A stretch of DNA of 64,000 bases from an uncultured Roseovarius sp. (GCA_947503145.1 CANNCP010000005.1:186001-250000); one strand, 5' to 3'. Shown: positions 26,806-36,460, counted from the first letter of the stretch. The notes: a model not told the origin generated them from the sequence alone. Made by a program: numbers and translations.

Positions 26806-28461
26806 CTACCTTGCAAACTTCTTGTGCTTCAGCCGCGTCGGCTCCAATGCATCGGCACCCAAACGCCGTTTCTTGTCCTCTTCGTAATCCTCGAAATTCC
26901 CCTCGAACCACTCCACATGTGCGTCACCCTCGAACGCCAGCATATGTGTGCAGATGCGGTCCAGGAAGAACCGGTCGTGGGAAATGACGACGGCGCAGCC
27001 GGCAAAGTCCACCAGTGCGTCCTCCAGGGCGCGCAGGGTTTCAACGTCGAGATCATTGGTCGGTTCGTCGAGCAGCAGCACATTGCCCCCCGAACGCAAC
27101 AGGCGGGCCATGTGCACGCGGTTGCGTTCGCCGCCCGAGAGCAAAGAGACCTTTTTCTGCTGGTCGCCACCCTTGAAGTTGAACGCCGAGCAGTAAGCGC
27201 GGGCGTTCACTTCGGCGTCGCCGAGCTTGATGATGTCCTGGCCATCGGCAATGGCCTCCCACACGTTTTCGTCAGGCTTCAGGTCATCGCGTGACTGGTC
27301 CACATAGGAAAGATCGACGGTATCGCCATATTCGATCGTGCCCGCGTCGGGCTTTTCCTGGCCGGTCAGCATCTTGAAGAGCGTGGATTTGCCAGCGCCA
27401 TTGGGCCCGATCACGCCGACGATGCCGCCGGGCGGCAACGAGAAGCTGAGGTCTTCGATCAGCAGCTTCTCGCCCATCGCCTTTTTCAGCCCGTGCACCT
27501 CGATCACCTTGTCGCCAAGGCGCGGGCCGTTGGGGATGACGATCTGGGCGCGGCTCAGTTTTTCGCGCTCTGACTGGCCGGCCATCTCGTTATAAGCATT
27601 GATTCGCGCCTTGGATTTGGCCTGCCGGGCCTTCTGGCCCTGGCGCATCCACTCAAGCTCCCGCTCCAGCGTCTTCTGCTTGGATTTGTCTTCGCGCGCT
27701 TCCTGGCTCAGGCGTTTGGCTTTCTGTTCCAGCCAGGCGGAATAGTTCCCCTCGTAGGGAATCCCGCGACCACGGTCGAGTTCAAGGATCCAACTGGTGA
27801 TGTCATCAAGGAAATAACGGTCGTGGGTGACGATCAGGATCGTGCCCTTGTAGTCCATCAGGTGCTGTTGCAGCCATGCGATGGTTTCAGCATCTAGGTG
27901 GTTAGTCGGCTCGTCCAGCAGCAGCATGTCGGGCGCTTCGAGCAGCAATTTGCACAGCGCCACGCGGCGGCGTTCACCGCCTGACAGGCTGGCAACCTCG
28001 GCGTCGTCCGGAGGACAGCGCAACGCCTCCATGCTGACGTCGATCTGTGCGTCGAGATCCCACAGGTTCTCGGCATCGATCTGATCCTGCAGCGCGGCCA
28101 TCTCATCGGCGGTCTCGTCGGAATAGTTCATCGCCAGCTCGTTAAAGCGATCCAGCTTGGCCTTCTTTGCGGCGACGCCCAGCATCACGTTCTCGCGGAC
28201 ATTGAGCGTCTCATCGAGATGCGGCTCCTGCGGCAGGTAGCCCACGGTCGCGCCTTCGGCCGCCCAGGCCTCGCCGGTGAAATCGGTATCGAGACCGGCC
28301 ATGATTTTCATCAGGGTCGATTTACCCGAGCCGTTCACGCCGACGACGCCGATCTTCACCCCGGGCAGGAATGACAGATGAATGTTCTCAAAGCATTTCT
28401 TGCCGCCGGGATAGGCCTTGGAGACGCCCTGCATGTGATAGACATATTGGTTGGCTGCCAT
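26806..28461 (-). CDS. ettA: Energy-dependent translational throttle protein EttA
   Basis: 551 residues from ATG 28461 (MAANQYVYHMQGV), close to the 555 of E. coli EttA. An ABC-F protein with two ATPase domains: GVNGSGKSTL plus LSGGERRRVAL, and GPNGAGKSTLF plus LSGGERNRVHMARLL, both with DEPTNHLD/DEPTNDLD Walker B. The linker between them (EWMRQGQKARQAKSKARINAY) is the EttA P-site tRNA-interaction region. It binds the ribosomal E site and gates initiation according to ATP level (known). Confidence 0.95.
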   Translation of the reverse strand: MAANQYVYHMQGVSKAYPGGKKCFENIHLSFLPGVKIGVVGVNGSGKSTLMKIMAGLDTDFTGEAWAAEGATVGYLPQEPHLDETLNVRENVMLGVAAKKAKLDRFNELAMNYSDETADEMAALQDQIDAENLWDLDAQIDVSMEALRCPPDDAEVASLSGGERRRVALCKLLLEAPDMLLLDEPTNHLDAETIAWLQQHLMDYKGTILIVTHDRYFLDDITSWILELDRGRGIPYEGNYSAWLEQKAKRLSQEAREDKSKQKTLERELEWMRQGQKARQAKSKARINAYNEMAGQSEREKLSRAQIVIPNGPRLGDKVIEVHGLKKAMGEKLLIEDLSFSLPPGGIVGVIGPNGAGKSTLFKMLTGQEKPDAGTIEYGDTVDLSYVDQSRDDLKPDENVWEAIADGQDIIKLGDAEVNARAYCSAFNFKGGDQQKKVSLLSGGERNRVHMARLLRSGGNVLLLDEPTNDLDVETLRALEDALVDFAGCAVVISHDRFFLDRICTHMLAFEGDAHVEWFEGNFEDYEEDKKRRLGADALEPTRLKHKKFAR

Positions 28462-28556
28462 GGATGGTGCTTTCTGAATGAGACCGGGTGTTGGCCTGCA
28501 TGTAACCTCCAGACGCGGCGAATTCAAATGGGGAGTTCGCCGCGCATGATGTCTCG

Positions 28557-30434
28557 TTAGCGTTTCGCCTTGCGCAGTGCGGCGCAGGCCGGGGCAGCCG
28601 CATCCAGAGTGAGTGGCTCAGGCAGAGGCGTGTTGGCGCGTAGCCAGTCGATCATATCAATCACCGGCATGGGGCGGGCCAGGCCGTAGCCCTGGATGAA
28701 CGGGCATTTGGCGCGGCGCAAGATATCGAGCTGACCCTGGGTTTCTACCCCTTCGGCCACCACATCCATACCCAGGAGCGCGCAGAGCCGAATGATCGAA
28801 CGCGCCACGACGCGGTTGCGCGGCGCAGATTCCAGCCGCCGGATCATCGAGTGGTCCAGCTTGATCGCGTCGATCTCGATTGCCGATATATGCGACAACC
28901 CCGCATAGCCGGTGCCGAAATCATCGAGCGCCACACGCACGCCGATCCGCCGCAACCGTTCAACCGCGGTCGTCACCTCGATGTTGCCGCTACCCAGCAG
29001 GCTGGTTTCAAGGATCTCGACACAGATGCTGGAATGCGGCAGCCCGCGCGATTGCAGCGCCCAGTCCAGAAGGCCGGGATAGTTGACATCCGACAGGATC
29101 GTGCAGGAGACGTTGATCGACAGCGTCAGGTCAGAGTAGCCTGCCTCATGCATCTGCGCCAGCGCGTCGAGCGAGCGGTTCATCGACAGGTAATCGATGT
29201 CGGGCAGCATCTGGTTGGCCTTGGCCGCAGCGAGAAACTTGGCCGGGGTCAACAGACCGCGGCGTGGATGTTCCCAGCGCAGCAGCGCCTCGCATCCGGT
29301 GATCCGGTTCCCGGCCAGCTCCAGCATCGGTTGCAGGAAAATGGTGAACTGGTCGCGCTCCACCGCTTCCTTCAGGTCCCGGCTCAGTTGTTGGCGCGCA
29401 CGGTAGCGTTGTCCCAGTTGCTCGGTATAGAAGACGACCTGCCCGCGCCCCGCCTCCTTGGCGCTATAGAGTGCCTGATCGGCCCGCTGAATCAGCGCCT
29501 CGCCGGATGCGGTGTCGGCAGCGGGCATGCTGGCCCCGATCGAGATGCCGACCTGTACTGTCTGGTCCTTCCAGATCAGGGGGCGGCCCACGGCGCGCAT
29601 GACCTGCTCGGCCCGCGTCATCAACGCGTCCCGGGTGCCAATGTCGATGCAGATCAACAGGAACTCATCCCCGCCGGTGCGACAGATCAGGTCACCCGCA
29701 CCGACCTGTTGATGCAGCCCGTCTGCCACGTGGCACAGCACCGCGTCGCCTGCGCCATGCCCAAGCGTGTCGTTGATCTCCTTGAACTTGTCGAGATCGA
29801 GTTGCAGCACGCCGATCTGCCCTGCCGTGATCTGGGCCATCACCTTGCGGCTGCGCATGTATTGGGACAGTTTCTTGCGGTTGCCAAGGCCGGTCAGATC
29901 GTCGTGATAGGCGGCATGTTCCAGATCGTCCTTGACGCGTTGCAATGCGGCCTGGGTCGTGACCTGATCCGAGACATCGCGGCATGTTACCACGACCATC
30001 TTTTGCGAATCGTCCGGTCCGAGATTGATCAGTGAATGGCTTTGCTGGTTCCAGAACCGGCTGCCGTCGCGGCGCACATGCTGCGTGATGCGGTACTGAT
30101 CAAAGAGTGATGACGATAAATCGTAGCGGAAACTGTCGATCATTTCGCGCGACGCGCGGTTTTCAAGAGGTAATATCATGTCCTGCGGATTGCATCCCTT
30201 GATCTCTGCAAGGGACCAGCCGAGCATGCGTTCGCAGGCAGGGTTCATCCACTTTACCCGGCCGTTGATATCAAGCAGAACGATACCGTCGCGCACATGA
30301 TTCAGGATCAGCCCCGGCAGTGTCGCCTCGGTTCTGGTTGCCGCGTCCGCGCGCGGCGGTTTCCCGTCAGATCGCGTTTGCTTGTCCACTACTCTATCCA
30401 GGTTGCGCCAAATTTTCAGGTCCGACATTGGCAA
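28557..30434 (-). CDS. PAS-GGDEF-EAL cyclic-di-GMP protein
   Basis: 625 residues, no membrane segment. PAS domain at about 45-165 (GRVKWMNPACERMLGWS), then GGDEF with an intact active site (RTGGDEFLLI, about residue 260), then EAL with intact signature (GCEALLRWEHP) and downstream metal ligands (DDFGTGYAGLSH, VAEGVETQ). Both synthesis and breakdown of c-di-GMP are possible. The curli locus 20 kb away could be a target, but no direct link is visible. Confidence 0.93.
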   Translation of the reverse strand: MPMSDLKIWRNLDRVVDKQTRSDGKPPRADAATRTEATLPGLILNHVRDGIVLLDINGRVKWMNPACERMLGWSLAEIKGCNPQDMILPLENRASREMIDSFRYDLSSSLFDQYRITQHVRRDGSRFWNQQSHSLINLGPDDSQKMVVVTCRDVSDQVTTQAALQRVKDDLEHAAYHDDLTGLGNRKKLSQYMRSRKVMAQITAGQIGVLQLDLDKFKEINDTLGHGAGDAVLCHVADGLHQQVGAGDLICRTGGDEFLLICIDIGTRDALMTRAEQVMRAVGRPLIWKDQTVQVGISIGASMPAADTASGEALIQRADQALYSAKEAGRGQVVFYTEQLGQRYRARQQLSRDLKEAVERDQFTIFLQPMLELAGNRITGCEALLRWEHPRRGLLTPAKFLAAAKANQMLPDIDYLSMNRSLDALAQMHEAGYSDLTLSINVSCTILSDVNYPGLLDWALQSRGLPHSSICVEILETSLLGSGNIEVTTAVERLRRIGVRVALDDFGTGYAGLSHISAIEIDAIKLDHSMIRRLESAPRNRVVARSIIRLCALLGMDVVAEGVETQGQLDILRRAKCPFIQGYGLARPMPVIDMIDWLRANTPLPEPLTLDAAAPACAALRKAKR

Positions 30435-30510
30435 ACGGTGCTTAATATCGGGTGGCCATCGCCCATTGATCCGGGTAAAAATCGCTAAAATTTAAGGAGC
30501 TTGCGGTGTA

Positions 30511-31110
30511 ATGCCTGCCCTGACCCTGCCACCGGTGCGGCCCGGCCAGACCATCGGATTGCTCGGTGGATCGTTTGATCCGCCACATGCGGGCCACGCC
30601 CATATCACTCGCGAGGCGTTGAAGCGGTTCGGCCTGGGGACAGTGTGGTGGCTGGTCAGTCCCGGAAACCCACTAAAGGCGCACGGCCCCGCGCCGATGG
30701 CGCGGCGGCTGGAGGCGGCGGCACAAGTCATGCAGCATCCGCGCGTATTCATCACCGATGTCGAGTCGCAGATCGGATCACGCTACACTGCCCAGACGCT
30801 GCGGGCGCTGCGCGCGGCCCGGCCCGGTGCGCGGTTCGTCTGGCTGATGGGGGCCGATAACCTGGCGCAATTCGATGAATGGCAGGACTGGCAGGAGATC
30901 ATGCAGAGTGTGCCCGTCGGCGTGCTGGCCCGTCCCGGCATGCGTACCGCCGCACGCAATTCCAAGGCGGCGCGGATTTATGCCGCGCACCGCTTGCCGA
31001 GCCGCCAGAGCCAGCGTCTGGCGATGATGCAGGCCCCCGCCTGGTGTTTCATCAATGTACCGATGCAGGCGATCTCTTCGACGCAGTTGCGCGCCTCGGG
31101 GGCGTGGTAG
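30511..31110 (+). CDS. nadD: Nicotinate-nucleotide adenylyltransferase NadD
   Basis: 199 residues. Adenylates nicotinate mononucleotide in NAD synthesis. [14 protein letters not shown] carries the HxGH motif, [10 protein letters not shown] the Lys/Asn substrate contact, and ISSTQLRAS the ISSTxxR motif, here near the very end (GAW and stop). It is divergent from the GGDEF-EAL gene. Confidence 0.95.
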   Translation: MPALTLPPVRPGQTIGLLGGSFDPPHAGHAHITREALKRFGLGTVWWLVSPGNPLKAHGPAPMARRLEAAAQVMQHPRVFITDVESQIGSRYTAQTLRALRAARPGARFVWLMGADNLAQFDEWQDWQEIMQSVPVGVLARPGMRTAARNSKAARIYAAHRLPSRQSQRLAMMQAPAWCFINVPMQAISSTQLRASGAW

Positions 31111-31314
31111 CGGAGCGAGAGTGGCGTGAACCCTGCCCAGGGCAGAGACCGGACCGTGCAGGAGAGGGAGGCATGGGGCGCGAGTCGCATGGGATGCTCC
31201 GGGCTGGATTTGCACAGGCGCGGACGGCTCCACCCGCCTGACCATGCGAGAACGTAACCCGGAAAGGTTAATTCGGCGTTGTCTGCCGTGCGTGACTGGG
31301 CTTTACTCCGGGTC

Positions 31315-32823
31315 ATGACATTGCCTTTTTCACGACGTACCTTGCTGGGCACTGCATTGGCCGGGCTGGCCACTGCCGCAGGCGCCGGGGCACCTGCCAT
31401 TTCGCTGCGCCCGCAACTGCGCCCGGCGGATCTGGAGAAGGCAGCCGCGCGGTCGCGGCCCAAGGCGCCGGATGCACAGGCGCTGATCGATCAGGCGAAA
31501 CTGGGCGGCGACGTCGGCTATGCGGTGATCGATGTCAAAACCGGCGCGCTGCTGGAGACCCACAACGCAGATACCGGCTTTCCGCCCGCCAGCGTGGCCA
31601 AGGCCGTGACCGCGCTCTATGCCCTGAGCACGCTCGGGGCGGGCTACCGGTTCCGCACCCGGTTGATCGCGACCGGACCGATTGAGAACGGGGTGATCAA
31701 TGGGGATCTGGTCCTGGCCGGCGGCGGCGATCCGATGCTAGACACTGATGCGCTGGCAGACATGGCGGCCAACCTCAAGGCGGCGGGCATCCGGGCTGTC
31801 ACCGGCGAATTCCGCGTCTTTGACGGTGCGCTGCCCTTTGTCCGGGTGATCGACGAGAGCCAGCCCGATCACGTCGGCTACAACCCGTCGCTGTCGGGGC
31901 TGAATCTGAATTTCAACCGGGTGCATTTCCAGTGGGCGCGCGGTGCAAACGGCTATACCGTCACGATGGACGCGCGGTCAGCTAAATACCGGCCCGAGGT
32001 ACATGTGGCCCGCATGCGCATCGCGAACCGCGCGGCACCGGTCTATACCTACAAGGACGCGGGCGATCACGACGAATGGACCGTGGCGGCCCAGGCGCTG
32101 GGCAAGGGGGGCGCCCGCTGGCTTCCGGTGCGCTATCCGGCAAACTATGCAGGCGAGGTTTTTGCCACTTTCGCACGATCGCACGGGATCAAGCTGGAAA
32201 GAGTCCGGCCGCAGCGCGGCACTCCGCACGGTACGGCGCTGGTGACCCATAACAGCGTCACGCTGAACAAGATCCTGCGCGGGATGCTGAAATATTCCAA
32301 CAACCTGACCGCCGAACTGGTCGGCATGACCGCCACCGCGGCGCGGCGCGGCAAGGTCACATCGCTGGCCACCTCGGGCCACGAGATGTCGGCCTGGGCC
32401 CGATCCGAACTGGGCATGACGAACGCCGCTCTGGTAGATCATTCGGGCCTCGGCGACACCTCGCGGCTGACCGCCAAAGCCCTGGCGCGGGCAATGGCAA
32501 AGGTGTCACCCGAAGGCGCATTGGCACCACTGCTGAAGCCTTTTATGATGCGCGGTGCAGATGGCCAGATCAACAAGAGCCACCCGATCGAGGTGCTGGC
32601 CAAGACCGGCACGCTTTATTTTGTCAGCTCGCTGTCGGGCTATTCCACCGACCCGGACAACCGGCAGCTGGCCTTTGCGATCTTTACCGGTAATGAGGCA
32701 AAGCGCCGCGCGCTGGGAGATTCCGCGCAGGAGCGTCCGCCCGGGACGGCTGCCTGGAACAAGCGGTCGAAACGCTTGCAGCAGCAACTGATCGAACGCT
32801 GGCATGCAGTCTACGGCAGTTAA
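31315..32823 (+). CDS. dacB: D-alanyl-D-alanine carboxypeptidase/endopeptidase (PBP4, DacB)
   Basis: 502 residues from ATG 31315. The N-terminus SRRTLLGTALAGLATAAGAG looks like a Tat-type signal. Penicillin-binding motifs in order: SVAK (SxxK) in PPASVAKAVTALYAL, YSNNLTAEL (SxN), and LAKTGTLYFVS (KTG). The large insert between SxxK and SxN is typical of class C PBPs. It acts on periplasmic peptidoglycan cross-links. Confidence 0.93.
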   Translation: MTLPFSRRTLLGTALAGLATAAGAGAPAISLRPQLRPADLEKAAARSRPKAPDAQALIDQAKLGGDVGYAVIDVKTGALLETHNADTGFPPASVAKAVTALYALSTLGAGYRFRTRLIATGPIENGVINGDLVLAGGGDPMLDTDALADMAANLKAAGIRAVTGEFRVFDGALPFVRVIDESQPDHVGYNPSLSGLNLNFNRVHFQWARGANGYTVTMDARSAKYRPEVHVARMRIANRAAPVYTYKDAGDHDEWTVAAQALGKGGARWLPVRYPANYAGEVFATFARSHGIKLERVRPQRGTPHGTALVTHNSVTLNKILRGMLKYSNNLTAELVGMTATAARRGKVTSLATSGHEMSAWARSELGMTNAALVDHSGLGDTSRLTAKALARAMAKVSPEGALAPLLKPFMMRGADGQINKSHPIEVLAKTGTLYFVSSLSGYSTDPDNRQLAFAIFTGNEAKRRALGDSAQERPPGTAAWNKRSKRLQQQLIERWHAVYGS

Positions 32824-32911
32824 CGAATCCCCGCCCGTATCCGCAGAGCGCCGCGCAATGGCGCTTGCACCGGACCGGGCGATCCGCTAATCCAGCGCCA
32901 CCACAACCAGC

Positions 32912-32985
32912 GGCGAGTTGGCGGAGTGGTTACGCAGCGGATTGCAAATCCGTGTACAGGAGTTCGATTCTCCTACTCGCCTCCA
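32912..32985 (+). tRNA. tRNA-Cys (GCA), CCA encoded
   Basis: 74 nt. The acceptor GGCGAGT (32912-32918) pairs with ACTCGCC (32975-32981), followed by discriminator T and encoded CCA. Anticodon GCA at 32944-32946 in loop TTGCAAA; T-arm GTTCGATTC. Its 3' end is the left attachment site of the 7.5-kb element downstream, and the gene stays complete. Confidence 0.95.
32964..32985 (+). other. attL core (3' end of tRNA-Cys)
   Basis: 22 bases beginning TCGATTCTCC and ending CTCGCCTCCA, identical to 40430-40451. This is the usual T-arm/acceptor crossover segment for tyrosine integrases at tRNA genes. Confidence 0.9.
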
Positions 32986-33036
32986 AAGCTTCCTATTGTA
33001 TTTTTTCCCAATAACTTAGTAAGTTAGACCGTATCT

Positions 33037-33060
33037 TGGAACATACGGTGGAACGTACGC
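33037..33060 (+). repeat. Left arm-type tandem repeats (12 bp x 2)
   Basis: TGGAACATACGG (33037-33048) is followed directly by TGGAACGTACGC (33049-33060). Near-identical units occur at the other end of the element (40352 and 40376). They lie 51 bp inside the att core and touch the integrase start codon, so integrase binding there could also repress its own gene. Arm-site role is inferred from position and repetition. Confidence 0.7.
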
Positions 33061-34371
33061 ATGACCGATTACCCCCCTTCCAGCTTGGTGAAGACCAAAG
33101 GCAAATGGTATGTGAATCTGACAATCCCTGTTGAGTTGCGAGAGCATTTCAGGGGGCAGAAGCAACTCAGGGCCAGTACTGGGACCAGTGACAAGGTGGA
33201 AGCCAAGCGTAAGCAGCACGGTATCACCACTGGCCTCTATGCCCGTCTTGATGGTGCCAGACCTGATCCACTCCAAGGGGTAGCTGATGCGCTGGGATTC
33301 CCTGTTGAGGAAGTACATGACCTGATTGATGATGGATCGTTAGGCGACCTGATTGCAGGCCGGATGCACATGGCCCTTCCGGGGCAAGACCTTGAAGACG
33401 ATCTAGCAATTCAGAAAATCAAAGACGATGGCGCTAGGGCCAAGCGGGAATGGGAATCCTTGAAGGCTAGGCGCAAGGTGCTGGTGTCCGGTGATGGCAT
33501 AACGCTGTCCGGTGCAGCTAGCGCCTATTTGGAGTCCAAGCCGTACCCAAAACACAAGACCGCGAAAGAGGCTGCGACCGCGTTGGAAGAGTTCCAAGCC
33601 TTTGCAGGTGATGTGACGCTGGATTCTATCACCACCACGCAGGGCTACGCCTACGCAGACCATGTAGGACAGACCAAGAGCAGCAAAACCGTATCGAAGA
33701 AGCTGGGCTATGTTCGCAGGCTGTTTGAGTTCTATGTCAGGAATGGGACTGTGGCTGCAAACCCGTTGGCCGGAATGAGCATTCCAAAGAATATCGGAAC
33801 CACCAAGACCAGCTATAGGCCCTTTACTCTGGCAGAACTTGAAGCCTTGTTTGGGTTGGAAATGAAACCTCATATCAAGTTGCTTCTGTCTATCCTGATC
33901 GCCAGCGGAATGAGGCTGGATGAAGCTGCATTGCTGGATTGGGAAGACGTGAAAAAGGAGGGTGGGATCGTTTATTTCGATCTGACCCACCGGGCCGATA
34001 CCGTGAAGAACATTGGGTCAGCTAGAAAGGTGCCTGTCCACTCTGCCTTGTCTGACAAGATTGCTGTGGGCATGGGGGAAGGCCAGATGTTTCCTCAGTT
34101 CAAACGGAACGCAGATGGTAAGGCGCAAGGGCCAGCATCCAAAGCTTGCATGGCCCAAATAAGAAAGATCACAGACGACAAGAGCAAGGTGGTTCACTCA
34201 TTGCGCGGCAACTTCAAGGATATGCTACGCGATGTAGATGCCTCAAAGGAAGTGAATGACTTCATCACAGGGCACGGCTCAGGCGATGTGGCTGGTAGCT
34301 ACGGCTCAGGTCCATCGCTTGCCAAGAGGCAGGAGGCAATTGAGCGGATAAGTCTGGTATTCCTCAGTTGA
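33061..34371 (+). CDS. Tyrosine recombinase / integrase of the element
   Basis: 436 residues. N-terminal arm-binding-type domain at residues 10-65 (KGKWYVNLTIPVELREHF), core-binding domain at about 140-240, catalytic domain after 250. Catalytic residues: Arg in ASGMRLDEAALLDW, His-x2-Arg in VVHSLRGNF, His in ITGHGSGDV and Tyr in GSYGSG. The gene sits next to attL, reading inward. An inverted repeat ATATTG/CAATAT (34397-34416) follows the stop. Confidence 0.93.
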   Translation: MTDYPPSSLVKTKGKWYVNLTIPVELREHFRGQKQLRASTGTSDKVEAKRKQHGITTGLYARLDGARPDPLQGVADALGFPVEEVHDLIDDGSLGDLIAGRMHMALPGQDLEDDLAIQKIKDDGARAKREWESLKARRKVLVSGDGITLSGAASAYLESKPYPKHKTAKEAATALEEFQAFAGDVTLDSITTTQGYAYADHVGQTKSSKTVSKKLGYVRRLFEFYVRNGTVAANPLAGMSIPKNIGTTKTSYRPFTLAELEALFGLEMKPHIKLLLSILIASGMRLDEAALLDWEDVKKEGGIVYFDLTHRADTVKNIGSARKVPVHSALSDKIAVGMGEGQMFPQFKRNADGKAQGPASKACMAQIRKITDDKSKVVHSLRGNFKDMLRDVDASKEVNDFITGHGSGDVAGSYGSGPSLAKRQEAIERISLVFLS

Positions 34372-34481
34372 TGGGCTTCACACTGGTCAATATATAATAT
34401 TGTTTAATATCAATATGTTGTGTGATTCATGGGTGGTCGGGGTGTGTCAGGGCAAAAGAGAAACCATTTATTTACAATGAG

Positions 34482-35135
34482 TTACCCCTCCATCCGCTTG
34501 ATTATGTTCTTCACTGTTGATGGATACCACGTCCCGCCCCTCGCTGTTTTGATTGTCAGGCGGTTTAGTTCATCAGCGATGGCTTGAAGCGTTGAGCCAT
34601 TGTCGCGTCTGTCTTTGATCGTGGGCCAGATGTGTTCTGCCCTGCTGTCAGCCTGCACTTTCATGGCTGCATTGCGTTCTTCTGTTCCTGGCCTCAGCCC
34701 ACCAAGCTTGACGCCTCTGGCCTTGGCTTCCTGTAGTGCTGCCTTGGTGCGCTTGGATATGAAGTCCCGCTCCTGTTCAGCTAATGCCGCATAGATATGA
34801 AGCTGGAACTTGTCGGCATTGGGCATCTGGGCAACCCTCAGGTTAAGCCCGGTATCCTCCATCAGAGTGGCAATGTAAGACACCTTGCGGGACAGGCGAT
34901 CAAGCTTTGCCACCAAGAGCGTTGCACTGTCGTCCTTCGCCTGCCTGATAGCCTTGGCAAGCTCTGGGCGATCATCACAGTTGCCAGACTGAATATCTGT
35001 GTACTCGCCAATCACCTCAGGCTCTGTGGCGTAGTTGGTGAGAAACAGTCCTATGTCCCGCTCTTGGGCATCCAGTCCTAACCCACTGCTACCCTGCTGC
35101 TTCGTACTCACTCGTTTGTATGTCACGAACTTCAT
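34482..35135 (-). CDS. Serine recombinase (resolvase family)
   Basis: 217 residues from ATG 35135, which follows a GGAGGA by four bases; an open frame continues upstream to 35192. The resolvase domain has the catalytic Ser in TYKRVSTKQQ, then LDRLSRKV and AEQERDFISKRTKAAL, and a C-terminal helix-turn-helix (STLQAIADELNRLTIKTARGG). It may resolve multimers, act as an invertase or serve as a second recombination route for the element. It is convergent with the integrase gene. Confidence 0.9.
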   Translation of the reverse strand: MKFVTYKRVSTKQQGSSGLGLDAQERDIGLFLTNYATEPEVIGEYTDIQSGNCDDRPELAKAIRQAKDDSATLLVAKLDRLSRKVSYIATLMEDTGLNLRVAQMPNADKFQLHIYAALAEQERDFISKRTKAALQEAKARGVKLGGLRPGTEERNAAMKVQADSRAEHIWPTIKDRRDNGSTLQAIADELNRLTIKTARGGTWYPSTVKNIIKRMEG

Positions 35136-35458
35136 TTCATCCTCCATCTGAACGGTCTGAACAGAGGATAACACCGATTTACAAAAGTTCAACGTTCGTT
35201 GTGGCTAATAAATGGATGATGGAGGGCTATGCACGCTGCAATTCTGGTGGGTGGACAGAAAAATTTAGGCATTGTTGTGAGGGGGCCAAGGGGGGCAGGG
35301 GGGTGGCCTGTCTTCTAAAGAAACACACCTCAAGATTTTCTCACCAATTTTCACAGATGTAGATACCTCAATATTGAATCTGAAAGAAATAACTTTGTAG
35401 CACCTTCCAAAATATACTATAGCAAAAATAATAGATCAACGATGCAGGGCCTAATGAG
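35136..35458. other. 323-bp intergenic region in the element
   Basis: No gene is seen. It separates the leftward resolvase gene from the rightward small genes. It contains a near-consensus alphaproteobacterial LexA box (GTTC-N7-GTTG, 35187-35201), a G-rich run (35278-35310) and an AT-rich stretch around 35380-35440 where a rightward promoter is likely. Confidence 0.4.
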
Positions 35459-35677
35459 ATGTGTCGAAACCCAGACAGCAAGATAATAGACTCGGGCTTA
35501 ATAAGGAAATTAGCTATCATTTTTATTGTATTTGCCCTCATCATAATTGGTTACTACATCATGTCGCCATACCAAAAATGCATTAAAAATTATATGGACG
35601 GCTCTACATTATCTCGCCCCGTCGCAGAAATTAGACAGGAAGCCGAGTATTACTGCATACGTCAAACAGGCTGGTAA
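35459..35677 (+). CDS. Small single-pass membrane protein
   Basis: 72 residues: a polar start, a strong hydrophobic helix at residues 16-34 (IRKLAIIFIVFALIIIGYYI), then a short domain with two Cys (KCIKNY and YYCIRQ). No recognised family. First of three rightward small genes; codon use is AT-rich like the rest of the element. Could be an immunity, exclusion or holin-like protein, but nothing proves it. Confidence 0.55.
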   Translation: MCRNPDSKIIDSGLIRKLAIIFIVFALIIIGYYIMSPYQKCIKNYMDGSTLSRPVAEIRQEAEYYCIRQTGW

Positions 35678-35737
35678 TATAACTCAACCCATCCTATAAG
35701 GTCGTTAGGCTTTAACCCATAAAAGGTGAGTAACAAC

Positions 35738-35956
35738 GTGAAGAAATTAACTCTACTTTCGATAATACTAACAGCCGCCTGCACTGGCCCAATGAACAGT
35801 GAGACAGTCAAAGATAAGCCTACGGGATACCTGTGTCGCATACTTGGTCCGGACTACATAACAATGCCCAGTGAGCAAGAGGCAATCTATGGTGAACTAG
35901 AACGCAGAGGAAAGCAATGTTTACCTACTCAGCGTATCGTGGTTAAGCAGGGCTAA
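35738..35956 (+). CDS. Small lipoprotein
   Basis: 72 residues from a GTG at 35738, seven bases after AAAAGGTGAG. Signal peptide VKKLTLLSIILTAAC with lipobox LTAAC, then about 55 polar residues with two more Cys. Small element-borne lipoproteins can act in surface exclusion; here the role is unknown. Confidence 0.6.
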   Translation: MKKLTLLSIILTAACTGPMNSETVKDKPTGYLCRILGPDYITMPSEQEAIYGELERRGKQCLPTQRIVVKQG

Positions 35957-35982
35957 CAATCATAAGATATTGAGGAAAGAAT

Positions 35983-36354
35983 ATGACAGCGAAGACGCCA
36001 AAAGAGTTGATGAAGCAACGTGAAGACCTTGATAGAGAGATTGAGAAGGCATTAGAAAGAGAAAGAACTGGGAAAAGGAAGACATATGACGATGAACTCA
36101 GAGGCCTTGGATTCTCCAATGGTATTCTAGACCTCTTGACTGATAGAGAACGCGCCACCATCGGAGATGAGACAAAAGATGAAAAGTCTTCTACCGAACG
36201 TAAGGCCAGAAGGAAAATCGAAGAGAAGACCAAGAAAGAGATTGCCAAGAAATCCCATGATGGGGCCAAGGCGAAAGAGCTGGCTGAAGAGTATGAAATG
36301 GACGTATCGCAGATTTACCAGTTTAAGAAAAAATATCCTAAGGATGAAACCTAA
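35983..36354 (+). CDS. Coiled-coil protein with C-terminal helix-turn-helix
   Basis: 123 residues, highly charged (Lys/Glu/Asp/Arg). Residues 5-30 and 60-95 look like coiled coils; the end, AKELAEEYEMDVSQIYQFKKKY, fits a helix-turn-helix as in transposase OrfA or small regulators. No signal peptide. It may be the element's DNA-binding control protein (inference). Confidence 0.55.
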   Translation: MTAKTPKELMKQREDLDREIEKALERERTGKRKTYDDELRGLGFSNGILDLLTDRERATIGDETKDEKSSTERKARRKIEEKTKKEIAKKSHDGAKAKELAEEYEMDVSQIYQFKKKYPKDET

Positions 36355-36365
36355 AATAGGCAAGC

Positions 36366-36460
36366 ACCCTAAGCCTAAGGGTCATGGCGGAACCTGATGG
36401 TTCTTTAGGGTAGCGTGACTAATAAGAATATACTAGACACACGACCCTAAGATACCCTAA
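36366..36460. repeat. Cluster of ACCCTAA repeats between convergent genes
   Basis: ACCCTAAG at 36366, its inverted form (TTTAGGGT) at 36404, ACCCTAAG at 36444 and ACCCTAA at 36454. The longer TAGGGTAGC at 36406 recurs at 38375, just upstream of the helicase-like gene. The area 36420-36480 is very AT-rich. Iteron-like origin or regulatory repeats are possible. Confidence 0.4.

Noticed and set aside
36366..36460. CCCTAA repeats as a telomere-like array
   Set aside because: Only four copies, scattered and in both orientations, so not an array; kept as possible iteron or operator repeats.
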